64,000 nucleotides of DNA from Diplocarpon mali. Its lineage: Eukaryota; Ascomycota; Leotiomycetes; Helotiales; Drepanopezizaceae. The stretch lies in contig JAENRP010000084.1 in the NCBI GenBank assembly GCA_024741835.1, positions 62,001 through 126,000 on the forward strand, written 5' to 3'. Made by a program: the position numbers and the translations under genes. The notes beneath the pieces were generated by a model. The model was not told the DNA's origin. It ran no database searches and saw only the letters and a list, made by a program, of their open reading frames with translations. Below, in pieces: positions 36,678-47,532 of this stretch. Each line of letters opens with the position of its first letter. Positions within the stretch are counted from its first letter, which is position 1.

Positions 36678-39179
36678 ATGTCCAAATCTTCCTACCTGCA
36701 GCAGACCTGCCAGTCCTGTCTCAGGTCCTCGCTCATCTGCGAAGACTCCAGCTCATGCCGTGAAGAATGCGCAAGGAAGAACTTTGCACGTGAAGGGCGC
36801 CTAGTTGGTTCGGCATACGACCGGTACAAGCTCACTGCCAGTACTCCCGGTGGCCATCACACGATACATGGGAAAGGTTCCATGTTAAATTACGAGCCAG
36901 TGGCGTTGAGTACACCGGAGAATAGCGACTCGAACCACGTTCTGCGCACTGAATGCCACAAATGTATCACACTTGGTCTGGAGTGCACCGTTGTGCACAG
37001 AGATACGAAGTGTGACAGACGCTTCTTGATGGGCATGGAATTCGACCCAGAGTCCTTGCAGAGGAGATGCAATCGTTGTAGAATTGCGAATAGCAGGTGT
37101 AATAGTGATGAGGGTGTATGTGAAAGCTGCAATCAGAATCAGGTTTTTGGATCTGACTTGTCTTCTATCCATGAGCCGATTTCGTCTGGTTCTATGGATG
37201 AGGAAGGTAATGTGAACGAGCCAGCGTCAAAGAAACCCTACACGGTTACATCGTCGACTCCAGAACCTGGAAAACGGGCTATTGCAAACTCCAGATATTG
37301 CGGAGATACTATCATGCATAGCAACCGTGATCTCGCTGCCAAGTGCTCGCGGTGTACTGTGGGTGAAGAGGACTCAAAAAGTGGACACCAGGTTTCTTAC
37401 CACTCACAAAATGCTTCTCCAGGTAATTATATACCCAGTCTCGAGCAGACAGCACTAATATCAGTAGATGGGCGCCATTTCATGCGGACTTGCATCGATT
37501 GCTTCAAGCCCAACTTAGACCCTAGTAGCTCCCGCACGTTTTGTGAGCCATGTCAAGATATACGAAACAGGGTCAAGAGCAGTGGAATTCGGGACCGTGG
37601 AAGGTCTAGGTCGGAGAAGAGTTCTGCAGGCTCTGCCCAGATTGATAATGGCCCCTTGGAATCTTCAGCATTTTCAGCCTCCGCCTATCCCTCGAGTGCC
37701 TCGGGAATCTTTCAGTCCTGTCAAAACCATCAGAGTCACCTACACTGCGATCATGCTCTACGAGAGTGTACACCATATGGAGAAAGACGCGAAGCAAATT
37801 GTCGTTATAATCAACTACCCCTCTGTAGGTCTCCAGAATCCAACCTAGTGCCCAAACTAATTTGATCAGATACGGAAGAGTTTAAGTTCGGTCCTGGATG
37901 TCTTCAAGACAATCCCAAGCCATCTAGTGATGATCCGACCAGTCTATACCAAGACTGCGACACTCCGAGCCTTCTGCCTCGTCTCCAGATAGCAACAGCA
38001 ATCACCACTCCCAGCGCCTGGGTCCCGAAAACACCTCTCGGCGTCAGCACGAGTACTTCCGTGTGCAGTAACTCCAGTACAAAAGTCACATCATCATCTG
38101 AGATCCCGCATTTCCTCGAATTCGTCAACACCCGCCTCTCGGACCTTCGACTGCGTCGAAACCCTTCTAGTCCAGCCCCTTCTCCAAACTTCCCACCCAC
38201 GCTCTCGGGCATGCCTCCAACATCTCTGACGCCGTGCCTAGCATGTCTAGATCAACAGGTCGCTTGTGCCTTCCACCCGGATCCCCAGCGTTACGGGGTT
38301 TTTAACTCTATTGTCGCCGCTCTCACCATCCAGGACCGCGATCCAAGCCTAGCAATTCCGTGCCTTGCGTGTTTTGATGAGGAGACTATCTGTGCACACC
38401 ATGAAGCCCAGAATGCCGAGACGAAAACCCGCGCCCTGCAGGTGGCGCAGTTCTGCGGTAGCTGTCGCTTCGCGGAACAGGAGTGCGATGCGGTTGAGAC
38501 GGGATGCGGACGGTGTGAAGAGCAGGAACTGGAATGTTTGTATGTTGTTGGCGATGCGTCGCCTGCTGACGGACTTGGTATGTTCATCGGAGGAATTCCA
38601 ATGGCTTGTCTAATCACTGTTAGATTCTGGTGTCTTGCCAGGACACGAAGCCTCCGAGGTTCCAAGACCGCCGATCTCATGCGGCGGGTGTCGTATGGCG
38701 GCCGTTGCGTGTGATGGGCTCAAGCCAGATTGTACAGCTTGTAAGGACCAGGGACTGGACTGCATGTACATCGTGGGCACTACTCCACCTGGTCCTGAAC
38801 CAGGTATGATGCTACTCTTGTGATTCTGGTTTTTGACGCTGCTGACTCTGCAGTTTTTGTGGTTTCGAACACTGGCAAATATGAAACCGACGAGATTACT
38901 GATGACAGTGAGTCTCAGCTGGAGGGCTCGGAATTCGTGGAAACGACTAGCCGGCAAAGTGATGCTACCGAATCACAGCTTGGTAATTCGACCATACTCG
39001 AACTCTCTCATGACGAAGAATCAGCTGCTATCGATTCTGGCGATTCGCAGAAAGATGAGCTTGAGAGTGGAGATTGGGATATCGTTTCACGTAATGAGGA
39101 GTACGAGTTAATTGAAGCTAGGGAAAAGAGAGGTGATTCTGATGAAGAGGATTTGGGAAGAGGGTCTAGATTTTGGTAG
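36678..39179 (+). CDS. Multi-module zinc-cluster-like cysteine-rich protein (5 exons, 771 aa)
   Basis: Exons 36678-37422, 37468-37824, 37870-38577, 38624-38803 and 38854-39179. All four introns are 45-50 nt and phase 1. Intron 2 (37825-37869) removes an in-frame TGA and has a CTAAT branch site. Cysteine modules: C11-C14-C21-C27-C31; C93-C96-C103-C112; C131-C134-C141-C148-C151; C223-C226; C257-C260..C274-C277; C490-C493-C500; C532-C535-C542. Two complete C-x2-C-x6-C-x6-C-x2-C-x6-C units follow, at 563-590 and 623-650; both fit the Zn2Cys6 signature and end alike (LECLYVVGDASP and LDCMYIVGTTPP). Exon 4 is exactly one such module. Zn2Cys6 proteins normally carry one cluster with Lys/Arg between the second and third Cys for DNA contact. 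Here those positions are mostly neutral or acidic, so sequence-specific DNA binding is doubtful. The tail (664-771) is strongly acidic. No transcription-factor middle domain is seen. Possible roles are metal binding, a protein-interaction scaffold or an acidic co-regulator; function unknown. Confidence 0.85.
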
Positions 39180-39409
39180 GTGTCTGGTATACAGCTGGAG
39201 TTTTTGAAGTCACGATGGGCGAGTACTAGAAATTTGGCAGGTGGTTTGATTATCTGAAATGATACATACTTTTTGGGGGGTCCTTTTCTCAGAACCGAAA
39301 GTCACGACAAACACAAATCACATCCAAGGTGTGATTGAGATAAAATGATTTTATATTCGCTTGCTATCCTTGTTCTAAACTCTATGCATGATCGCTGTTT
39401 CGCCAGGAC

Positions 39410-40126
39410 TTACTCCTTGCTGTGGACAGTGTGAATTCTTTTGAGCGCCTCGATTAATACACTTGCCTTGTCATTGCGCATGGCTTCCATAAGGTCTCCC
39501 GTGGTCCATATATTACACTGTCCGATTCTGGTCATCGACTTTGGAGCCAATTTGTTATCTCTGAGCCACCGCATATCGTACTCAAGATGAGGTACGGTTT
39601 CCGTGAAATATCCTTGGTACGACAATTGCGAGTTCCGCTCTCTGCAAAGCCCAAGAATTGACTCTCTTGACAAGCATTGCTCACATCTCAATTCCGAACA
39701 TGGCCGGCAGTTGCATGGATTCTTGATGCATCGTGATTCTGTGGGGACTCTTGTTGTGCGACCATCGCGTGGGAGGAAATGTTTCTCCGTACTTTCACAG
39801 CAATGACTGCAAGGCCCATCTACTTCTTCTATAGTATACTGATTGCGGTTGTGGGGCCCGCAAAAGCTTTTGGGGTCATAGTCAATAATGGCCTTACATT
39901 CCTTGCACTTAACATGATTGTGAGGTTGTCGGCCTGGCGCACCATCTGGCTTCCGCGCCCAGAATGGGAGTTTCTCGAATTTGCTGGAGACTTTCTTAAA
40001 TATTGTATGCTTTTCCTGACGGTAAGCAGGTGGAAATGGATTTAGTCCTGGTGGCCCATTCTCATAAACCACCGCCACCCTCTTGTTGAACTTTCTCCTG
40101 AACCAATTAACGATCACTTGAGGCAT
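39410..40126 (-). CDS. Cysteine-rich hypothetical protein, 238 aa
   Basis: Intronless minus frame from ATG 40126. It is convergent with the multi-module gene; the stops are 230 bp apart. The N-terminal 60 residues are basic (NWFRRKFNKR). A cysteine-rich centre follows: C74-x2-C77..C89, C106-x2-C109-C110, C133-x4-C138-x1-C140-x2-C143-x4-C148-x2-C151..C161, plus several His. The C-terminal 80 residues are Cys-poor and look helical. The CxxC pairs suggest one or two zinc sites, but spacing matches no family I can name. The shared CxxC richness with its convergent neighbour may mean common ancestry or a functional link; both are inference. Confidence 0.7.
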   Translation of the reverse strand: MPQVIVNWFRRKFNKRVAVVYENGPPGLNPFPPAYRQEKHTIFKKVSSKFEKLPFWARKPDGAPGRQPHNHVKCKECKAIIDYDPKSFCGPHNRNQYTIEEVDGPCSHCCESTEKHFLPRDGRTTRVPTESRCIKNPCNCRPCSELRCEQCLSRESILGLCRERNSQLSYQGYFTETVPHLEYDMRWLRDNKLAPKSMTRIGQCNIWTTGDLMEAMRNDKASVLIEALKRIHTVHSKE

Positions 40127-40410
40127 TATGAGTCTATGTCTCCGCAGCAGTACGAGTCGTCTTCTTTTCTGGATATAATCTTTCTAGGTAATGAGTTTTG
40201 CTGGAAGTATGCTCTTTGGTAAAGGCTCTGACCGGAACTGTGCTGGAGTCTTTGAATGGCGTCGACACTCAGGTATCCTCTTTCGCGAGGGATACGATAG
40301 TAGATAGAGCTTCCAAAAGGCACTATTAATAGTGTGATACAGATTACTAACTCGTAAGATGAGAATCTCGTGGTATTTGATGAAGTGATGTGCTGCAACG
40401 AGCGTCGCAC
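40126..40410 (-). CDS. Possible small one-helix protein or 5' part of the neighbouring gene
   Basis: A 94-codon minus frame whose TAA stop overlaps the ATG of the 238-aa frame. It has one hydrophobic helix (ELVICITLLIVPFGSSIYY). The frames differ, so joining them would need an intron; I could not fix one. It could be an upstream ORF or chance. Confidence 0.25.
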   Translation of the reverse strand: MRRSLQHITSSNTTRFSSYELVICITLLIVPFGSSIYYRIPRERGYLSVDAIQRLQHSSGQSLYQRAYFQQNSLPRKIISRKEDDSYCCGDIDS

Positions 40411-43400
40411 GCCAAGTATCGGGCGAAATTGTATTTAGAATTTTTCGCTCTGTGGATAAAACGGCGTTGGCAAGCGAGTGGTAATGTTTTTAAGGGATTT
40501 TGACGAGTAATGATATTGGATGAGCGAGAACTGGCGATTTTGATGGAAAAGAGTAGAATGGAAGAGCTCGAGGGCCCAGGTGATGCACTCCACACATCAA
40601 GGGTTGCTCTTTCCCTCGCCAAGCGGCATAGTAAACAGTCAGGAAAAGAGCCTTAAATCATTATCTTCAATGATTGCGAGCCCTTTTAAAGCCATGAATC
40701 GATATTGGGCCTTATATATTCAGGTCAGCTCTGGACAAAATCCTTTGCCCGTACAGGTGCTTACATATTTTCGAAGAGTATGCCAATATTGCGAGCCAAC
40801 TCAAGCCTAGATTACTACATCGTCATTTCGAACGGGCTTAACAATATTCTTTGACATCTAGTCGGATACCAATGATGAGCTAAGAGACTTCATGTATAAA
40901 GCTACTGGTAAAGCAGCATTAATTCTGTAAACTAAATGCGCCCTACACTGCGTCTGCTTTCTCCAAAATATCCCCGTTATCATTGTATCTGCTTACAAGA
41001 ATTACATTACTTCAGCTGACAAGCCAGCTTAGCCCTAATTACCCTCTTGCATGATGGTTACGAGGAGGTCGAACTACTTCCCGCTCTGATTTCTTTTGAC
41101 AGGTGATAAATTGACAGTAAGAACTCTGAGTGAAAAAGCCCCTTGACACGTTGAGCATCCTGTATGTGCATGAAGATGATCAGTACCTGGGAAGGTAGCT
41201 GGGACAAGTTTTTTTTGAGATCTCCTATCTTGATGTATATGGGCGGGTGAAAGGTTTTTGTCCTACCATTATGATTTAGGCTGCGACCATCTGGACGAAT
41301 TGATGATGAGCGGCAGACTGCCGATGCTGGGTCTCAGTAGATGTTGCGAGGTAGCGACACTTTCCTCCACAGTGTTATAGAAACAGTATGTTATTCTGGT
41401 GGTCAGGCGAATCGGCTATTCTGAGGCGATATGGTGCTTTGTTTCTAGAACCTTATTGACTTTTCGTTTTTGAACATTCGGAATAGAGAAATGGTTAAGA
41501 TCTGGGCCATTTTATATCTCTCGTCGAAAAAAATATTTGAAATATGAGACTTAATAGTTTGTAAAGCTTTACCCAGTTGGTCAATCTATTCTCGTAACTG
41601 ATAATGTGTATTCATGAACTGTAGTAAGACGTTCATAGGTCATGTTTATTACTTCATCTTACTATTGCCCGATCATTGTGATAATTAGATTTATTGAAAT
41701 AAGATGACTCTTTGACCCAGACTCAACACAGATTGAGATTCTCAAAAATTCGTTTTGGTTTCTGTCCGACGGATTTACATGAAATGGCAGATATGCAAGC
41801 GAGATTCAAGTCAACATCAGCATCAGCATCAGTTTCAAATGCCGGCAAGTCCCTAGAGGCTGCTGAACATATGCAACTGTTCAATCATCGTATAGTTTGA
41901 GTCAATCCTAGAGCTCCTATACTTTCTAATCTACTTGTATATTGCAAAGTTCTTATAAAACGCTCCTAGCTAGTTTCAAGTGGCAGATAGCGTTGGTACA
42001 AGACTTGTTATCCTCGAATTTCACTGTATTCCACTTAATAAATTCTCCAATCTTATCGCTACGATTCTCTCCTGGTACTTTAGCATATTCACGAAGGGTA
42101 ATGTAGATACGAACATGTCATCTCATTTCCTTGTAAATTTAAGGCTCTTAACAATTGTCTTGATCGTCAGCTCGCGGAGGTAACATGCGTCATCAGCTTC
42201 CACATTGTTCTTATTGTAACATGACGCGTCGCTCTTTGCTAAACATCGGGACTCGGTAGCTTATAGAGTGAGGAAGGGGTATAATGTTTGTGCTGTCATA
42301 GTTTTGAGTCTGGTCACCCATCAGTATCATGGATTGAACGGCTTTTTGTGCGTGCGCAGAATTCATAGATTTTCACTGAGTATAGCCCGTGGGAGCAGAA
42401 GCTCTTTCAAGAATCTTAGGAGTCTTGGGTAGATTTCTTGTTCTTGATCGCTGCTCTTATCTTATTTATGTGAGTAAAGACTGTTAACGTCGTTGATGCT
42501 AGGCTCTAAGGTATATAAAAGGTTCTAAAATATATTAAGAAATAATCCGCGTTTCATCTATATTTCAGCTTTGTTGAATTCGGATTAAGACTTGGTAGTA
42601 AACAGGAAGCAGAACATTAACAATTTCCTGCTGACTTGTGAAAAGACCTCAGCAGCTGCTACCAGAGTGACCTACGTCTAAGACTTCAAAACAGGGGCTT
42701 TCAATTAGTCATAAGCTTCTGCACAGAGTTTAGATAAATTTGAATAGTTCAGCTATCATTTGTTGATTAGATCAAGAGCGTAAGCGAGAAAAAAAACATC
42801 AGTTGACATCGCCTCGCACGAGCTCTTGCCAGAAGATTGCCTCTACCCCTAGAATGCGCTTTGAGTTCTAAGATTACCCGAAAATTTCTGCGCTGCTTAG
42901 GATCCTGCTGCTCTTTATTATAGGACGTACTGTTTTCAGAAATAAACAAAGCAAACACAGCCAAATTCTCAACTTCACACACATACCGTGTAAGCCAAGC
43001 ATGACAAAAGAGTTGATTGACTGGATGGACTTCATCTTCTACTACGTTCCGCAACGTCATGCTTACCTGCACTTGACAAAAAACTTTGGCTGGGAAATCC
43101 ATGAATTGAAATAGCAAACTCGGCAATTAGGCATACTGCTACACGATTGCCACCACGATAACGTGCTCAAGCTACAGCCCAGACACTCCAGCAAAACCAA
43201 TCAATATGAATTTGAATCACTTTTCTTTCGAACTGCCGAACCGATAGGCCGAAGCTCTTTGTCCAAAGCTTGAAGCTGGCTCTCCATCCTGATCACGACC
43301 TCCTCGATATTACTGATATGTTAGCCCCTGCAGGTCTTTTGAGAACCCAGTTACAAACGCACGTCTAACTGCCTTTTGTCTGCCTTGCGCAGCGGCAGGA

Positions 43401-43577
43401 GAATCACCAGATTGGGGAGAGTCTTCTAGAATCTATTGATTTTTCGATTCATACGACTTTGGCAGACTCGCGTTCAATAGTCCAACTTTCAGTACGACCC
43501 CCACCCACACATACTCCCATAAACTTAAAGGTGATTGATACCCATTGCAAGCTCATCCAAAACTTTCCAGCCTACGT
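40411..43577. other. Intergenic, nothing recognised
   Basis: A 3.1-kb AT-rich stretch. The longest frame (minus, 43126-42767, 119 codons) has no domain or coding-like composition. I see no RNA gene, tandem repeat or clear transposon. Confidence 0.5.
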
Positions 43578-44673
43578 CTAATCACTATCCAAAACCACAA
43601 CCTCAGCCTCCGCCTCGCCCACGCTCTGAACGCTCAGCACATCACCGGCATTAACGCCGCTGATAAACGCCCCATCGCCTTCACTCAGTACCGCATCTTC
43701 TCGCCCGTCAATCTTGATCTTCGAGCTCCCATTCTTCGTCATCGGCAAGTGGATATACACATGCCTGTCCTCCGTCTTAGTCACCGCATCCGCGCCAATA
43801 GTCCACTTGAATCTCTTGTCGACTGGAATGATACCCGCTGCCATCACTAGATCAGCGTGGATGGGAATCGTGTCGGGGAGAACGGCTGCGGCGGCTTTCT
43901 CTTGCGCTGGCGTCGCACTCTTGCCGCCGACGAGGGGGGACAGGATGGGCAGGAAACCGGCGCGTTTCATGTCTTCCGGGAAGGTGCGCGTGTGATATCG
44001 TGGGGTGAGGCCGCGGGACCAGGGGAGGGCCCAGATCTGGAGGAAGTGTACCTGTTTTTCGGCTTCGTTTTGTTCCGAGTGTGCGATTCCTAGGTATGTA
44101 TTGTTAACACTTGTTTCCATCTGGTTGAGATTGAGGCGGGTAAGGAGGCATACCACTGCCGCCAGTAGTGAATTGCACATCTCCCCTCTTCATGCGGAAG
44201 AAATCATCACCCTGCGCGCCCTCTGCGCCCTTCTTGATCATACTATCCCGATGTGTCAATTCGCCGCTCAGGATATACGAGAAGATCTCGGCATCGCGAT
44301 GGGGATGTGTAGGGAATCCAGTACCGCCATCAACGCGGTCTTCGTTGAGAACGCGCAGACTGCCGAATTTCTCGTATCGTGGGTCGTAGTAGTTGGCGAA
44401 GCTGAAGGTGTGGTATGTGTTGAGCCAGCCGTGATTGGCATGCCCGCGGTCTTCGGAACGGCGAGGCACGATTTTGGCATGGGAGAGGGCTTTCGACATT
44501 GTTTTTTTGATGGGTTGGATCGAGCTCATAGAAAGGTCTGTAGTTGCGGCTGGTGGCGTGGAGGTGAAGCGCTTGGGAGCTGTGAAGCTGGCGAAGAAAG
44601 AGAGAAGTTGCGAATGATAGGAGATACTGATTGAGAGAACAAAAATAGCACTGGCAACGAAGAGAAGCTTCAT
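43578..44673 (-). CDS. Pirin family protein with N-terminal hydrophobic leader
   Basis: Two exons on the minus strand, 44673-44154 and 44089-43578 (64-nt intron), encode 343 aa. The bicupin pirin fold is shown by PTHPHRDAEIFSYILSGELTH with metal ligands His123 and His125, and by the second metal pair in GIAHSEQN (His177, Glu179), whose Gly codon spans the intron. The GFPTHPHRD and HSE forms resemble the YhhW/quercetinase-like subgroup. Known of the family: Fe(II)-binding pirins act as quercetin 2,3-dioxygenases in vitro or as redox-sensitive nuclear cofactors. Residues 1-30 form a hydrophobic leader (MKLLFVASAIFVLSISI) that most pirins lack, followed by a Ser/Thr/Pro stretch. The shorter start at Met49 or Met59 would give a cytosolic pirin of usual size, so two products or alternative starts are possible. 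Confidence 0.92.
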
Positions 44674-46342
44674 TTATAGAGTGAATGTGAGAGAAGGTCG
44701 GAGAAGGAGAGAGGGATACGAGATGGTTACTTAAGGATTGTAAGGCTGATTCATGCTGGCCTATTGTTGTTTTCCGTGATGGCGTGAGGCTGGTGATGAA
44801 TCGTGAATAATCATTTTGGGCCGATGAATCAGCAATCTGCACCTGCACTGCGGGAGGTCTAACCGCATGCGGAGGACCCCGCTTTATTTTGGTTCCCATT
44901 TGCTTTGTCCTCGGTCAGCACATTGTCAAGCTGATGAAGGGAATAACCGGCGTCTAGTTATGGAGTTTGAATCGAAATCTTCGGCTAAACCCCGTCTCAT
45001 CCTTGGTGGCTGTTGTTTGCTTGCCTACGATCGGACTCTTTAAAAATAGCCGAGTGGAGTGTTTTCTCGCTTCGAACGTCTCGTCTTGGATGAGCTTTCT
45101 AGCGGTCTGGATGATAGAGCAGACTTAGCATCAACCCATTCATTTCCTTTTCCAGGAGAATAATTTGGATGAGTGATCTGAAGGGTACACGCGCGCTATG
45201 ATTTTGACGTGGTCTGCTTTCTATGTTAGTGATATCAATGCCTTGCGATGTTCTGTGCTTTCTGTTCTACTGCAATCTCGAAACTATCTGTGCATTAATT
45301 TTGATTCTTGCGTCTCTCACCTGCCACTTCAAATGTATACCCTGGTGCTCTGGTAGAGACTTCTCTGCAATATAGTTATTGCTTTCTGTCTTTGACCCCC
45401 TCCTCTCTCTATGCCTCTTGAAACATTACTACAAGTCTACAAAGTTCACCCTGGGTCCCCTCTAAGGAAACATCCTTAGACGAGCTACAAAATATCCAAT
45501 CTGAGTCTAGTAGTCAGCAATCTGAACGTTGATTCTGCAGGTTTTCTTCGCAGGGCTTTATTTCCTCTATCTGCAAATTCAAAACTCCACCCCATGACGT
45601 TGAAACAGTAACCGGCGAGCCAGGTTAACTCATATCTATGCGCTCCAAATTCGTATTGCATGTAGCTTTCTATGGAGTCGATTTAAATAGATTCCTTGTT
45701 AACGGCAGTTTCTCTACTTTCGACTCAGTGATAGTAGCTGGTCAAAATCAGGTTGCTGTTTTATGCTCACTTATGGGTAAAGATTGCATGGTGGGCATAT
45801 CTTGCAATATCCTCACTTCACGGCATGGATGTTTGATGATTCTGAAGCAGCCTCGGTTCTATCACTTCGACTGCAGCAAGTGCCGACATGCCCTTTCGCA
45901 GTTCAAGCTAAGTGGTCGGCCATCCCGGCATTCTCTGGTAGCAGCAAGAGATACCACGCCCACTTTATAACCATGGGTTCCAACTCCATAATCTCGAACC
46001 AACACTCCGTACTTCGAAATCTCTTGATCTACGTAGAGCGAGGCAGTCGACCCGGAGAGAGGTGTCAGATCACGTGCACTATCAATTTTCCACAGATTAT
46101 GTCATCTCGTCCCCGCTCAAAGGCTGAAAGCGGCACCAGCCCAAACCCACCAAGTGGCAAGATATTGACACGCTCCCCGTGCTTCGCGACATCTTAAACG
46201 TGCACGGGAAAGATATGTCATCGGAAAAGTTCCAATTCTCCAAGGCAGAATACAGCACAACAAAACACGACAACTGACACGACCAACCTCTTTCCTTTGA
46301 CCTCACAAGTCGCGCCGCCCTTCTCCACTCCCCCGGATCTCC
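44674..46342. other. Intergenic, nothing recognised
   Basis: Probably holds the divergent promoters of the pirin (-) and F-box (+) genes. Frames at 45638-45970 and 45784-46197 (110 and 137 codons) overlap, have no recognisable motifs and are likely chance. No RNA gene seen. Confidence 0.5.
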
Positions 46343-47532
46343 ATGTCCTCACCTAGCCCCACACATCCCGCATCCCTCCTCAAGCTTCCAGACGAGCTGC
46401 TCTTGCAAATAACATCCCGCCTCTCCCACCACGATCTTGCATCGCTGTGTCTGGTCTCGCAACGCCTCAACTCCGTCGCCGACCCCGTGCTCTACAAAAG
46501 TATCCTCTTCGACCAGCCGAAACATCACCTCTTATTCTCAGAATCACTTGCCGCGCGACCGCGACGCGGGTCTCTGATCCAGAATGTGCGTGTTGACTAT
46601 TCCGGCGCAGGGTCGGGGCTGAAGGCAGATTTAATGGGAGCCCATCCGATTGATCGATTCTCGCATACCATTTCGGCCATGTCAAATCTAGAGGATCTGG
46701 TCATTGCCGTGCCAGAGAGCTTGGCAAGGGGGATAGGAAACCTATTCAATGGGCCGTTTGATCTTGCTTGTTTGAAGACTTGTAAAATCCCCTCCTATTC
46801 CTCTCCATCCTCGGAAGCATAGGAAAGACATGATGTTAACAAAAACTAGGCTCGCTCTTCTACCAGCGTGAAGATGGCGGGTATTGGGACCTCCAAGAAA
46901 ACATCCACATCTTTGGGCACCCGACCCTCGAGAACTTGACCATCCACCACGCCAAGCTCGACGAGCGCGGCTTCTCCTCCCTCGAGAAGCCATGGTACAC
47001 CGGTCTGAAAACGCTGCACCTGCTCTCCTGTGACATCCACGACGACGCGCTAGCCGACCTGCTCGTGCTCCCGGAAGCATTGCGCGAAATCACCATCACG
47101 CAGGGTTCCGAGCCTTCCCCTGCTTTAGAAGAGTCGCCAGAGTACGCGGAGGACTACATTCTCGCCTGTGTGTCTGCGCAGCACTCTCTCGAACGCATCG
47201 TTATCAACTGTCCCTCTCTGGCCAGCAAGAACCCTCTCAAAATGAGGGATTTCGAGCAGCTGAGAATGCTAGGAGTGAGAGATCACCAGTTGTTCGGCAT
47301 GAAGACTCCGAGGCTGCAATCGGTGGCGCTGCCACCGAATCTCGAGGTTTTGGACTTTCTGGACGGTGTGGGCAGGGATGAGGAGGTCTTAGAGTTGTTG
47401 TGTTATACTATCGAGAAAAGAGATCTTTTCGCGAGAAGGTGGAAGGAGTTGGGCATTTGTGGCGGTAGGGAGGTTCCCGAGAGGGTGAGGGAGGCTTGTG
47501 CGGCTTTTGGAGACTTTCTGAAGATGAGGTGA
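46343..47532 (+). CDS. F-box protein, 373 aa
   Basis: Two exons, 46343-46781 and 46850-47532, with a 68-nt intron (GTAAAA..CTAG, GTTAAC near the branch position). The F-box lies at about residues 12-52: LLKLPDELLLQITSRLSHHD then LASLCLVSQRLNSVADPVLY, with the conserved Leu-Pro, Leu and Val-Cys/Ser positions. The remainder has weakly repeating leucine-rich stretches (LENLTIHHAKL, LKTLHLLSCDIHDDALADLL, LERIVINCPSL), as in LRR-type F-box proteins. Known of the family: the F-box binds Skp1 in an SCF ubiquitin ligase and the rest selects substrates. The substrate is unknown, and such genes are numerous and fast-evolving in filamentous fungi. Confidence 0.9.

Noticed and set aside
37863..37865. In-frame TGA suggesting that the zinc-module gene is a pseudogene or two genes
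   Set aside because: The frame is the same on both sides, and a well-formed 45-nt intron with a CTAAT branch site removes the stop. All other introns of the gene have the same size and phase.
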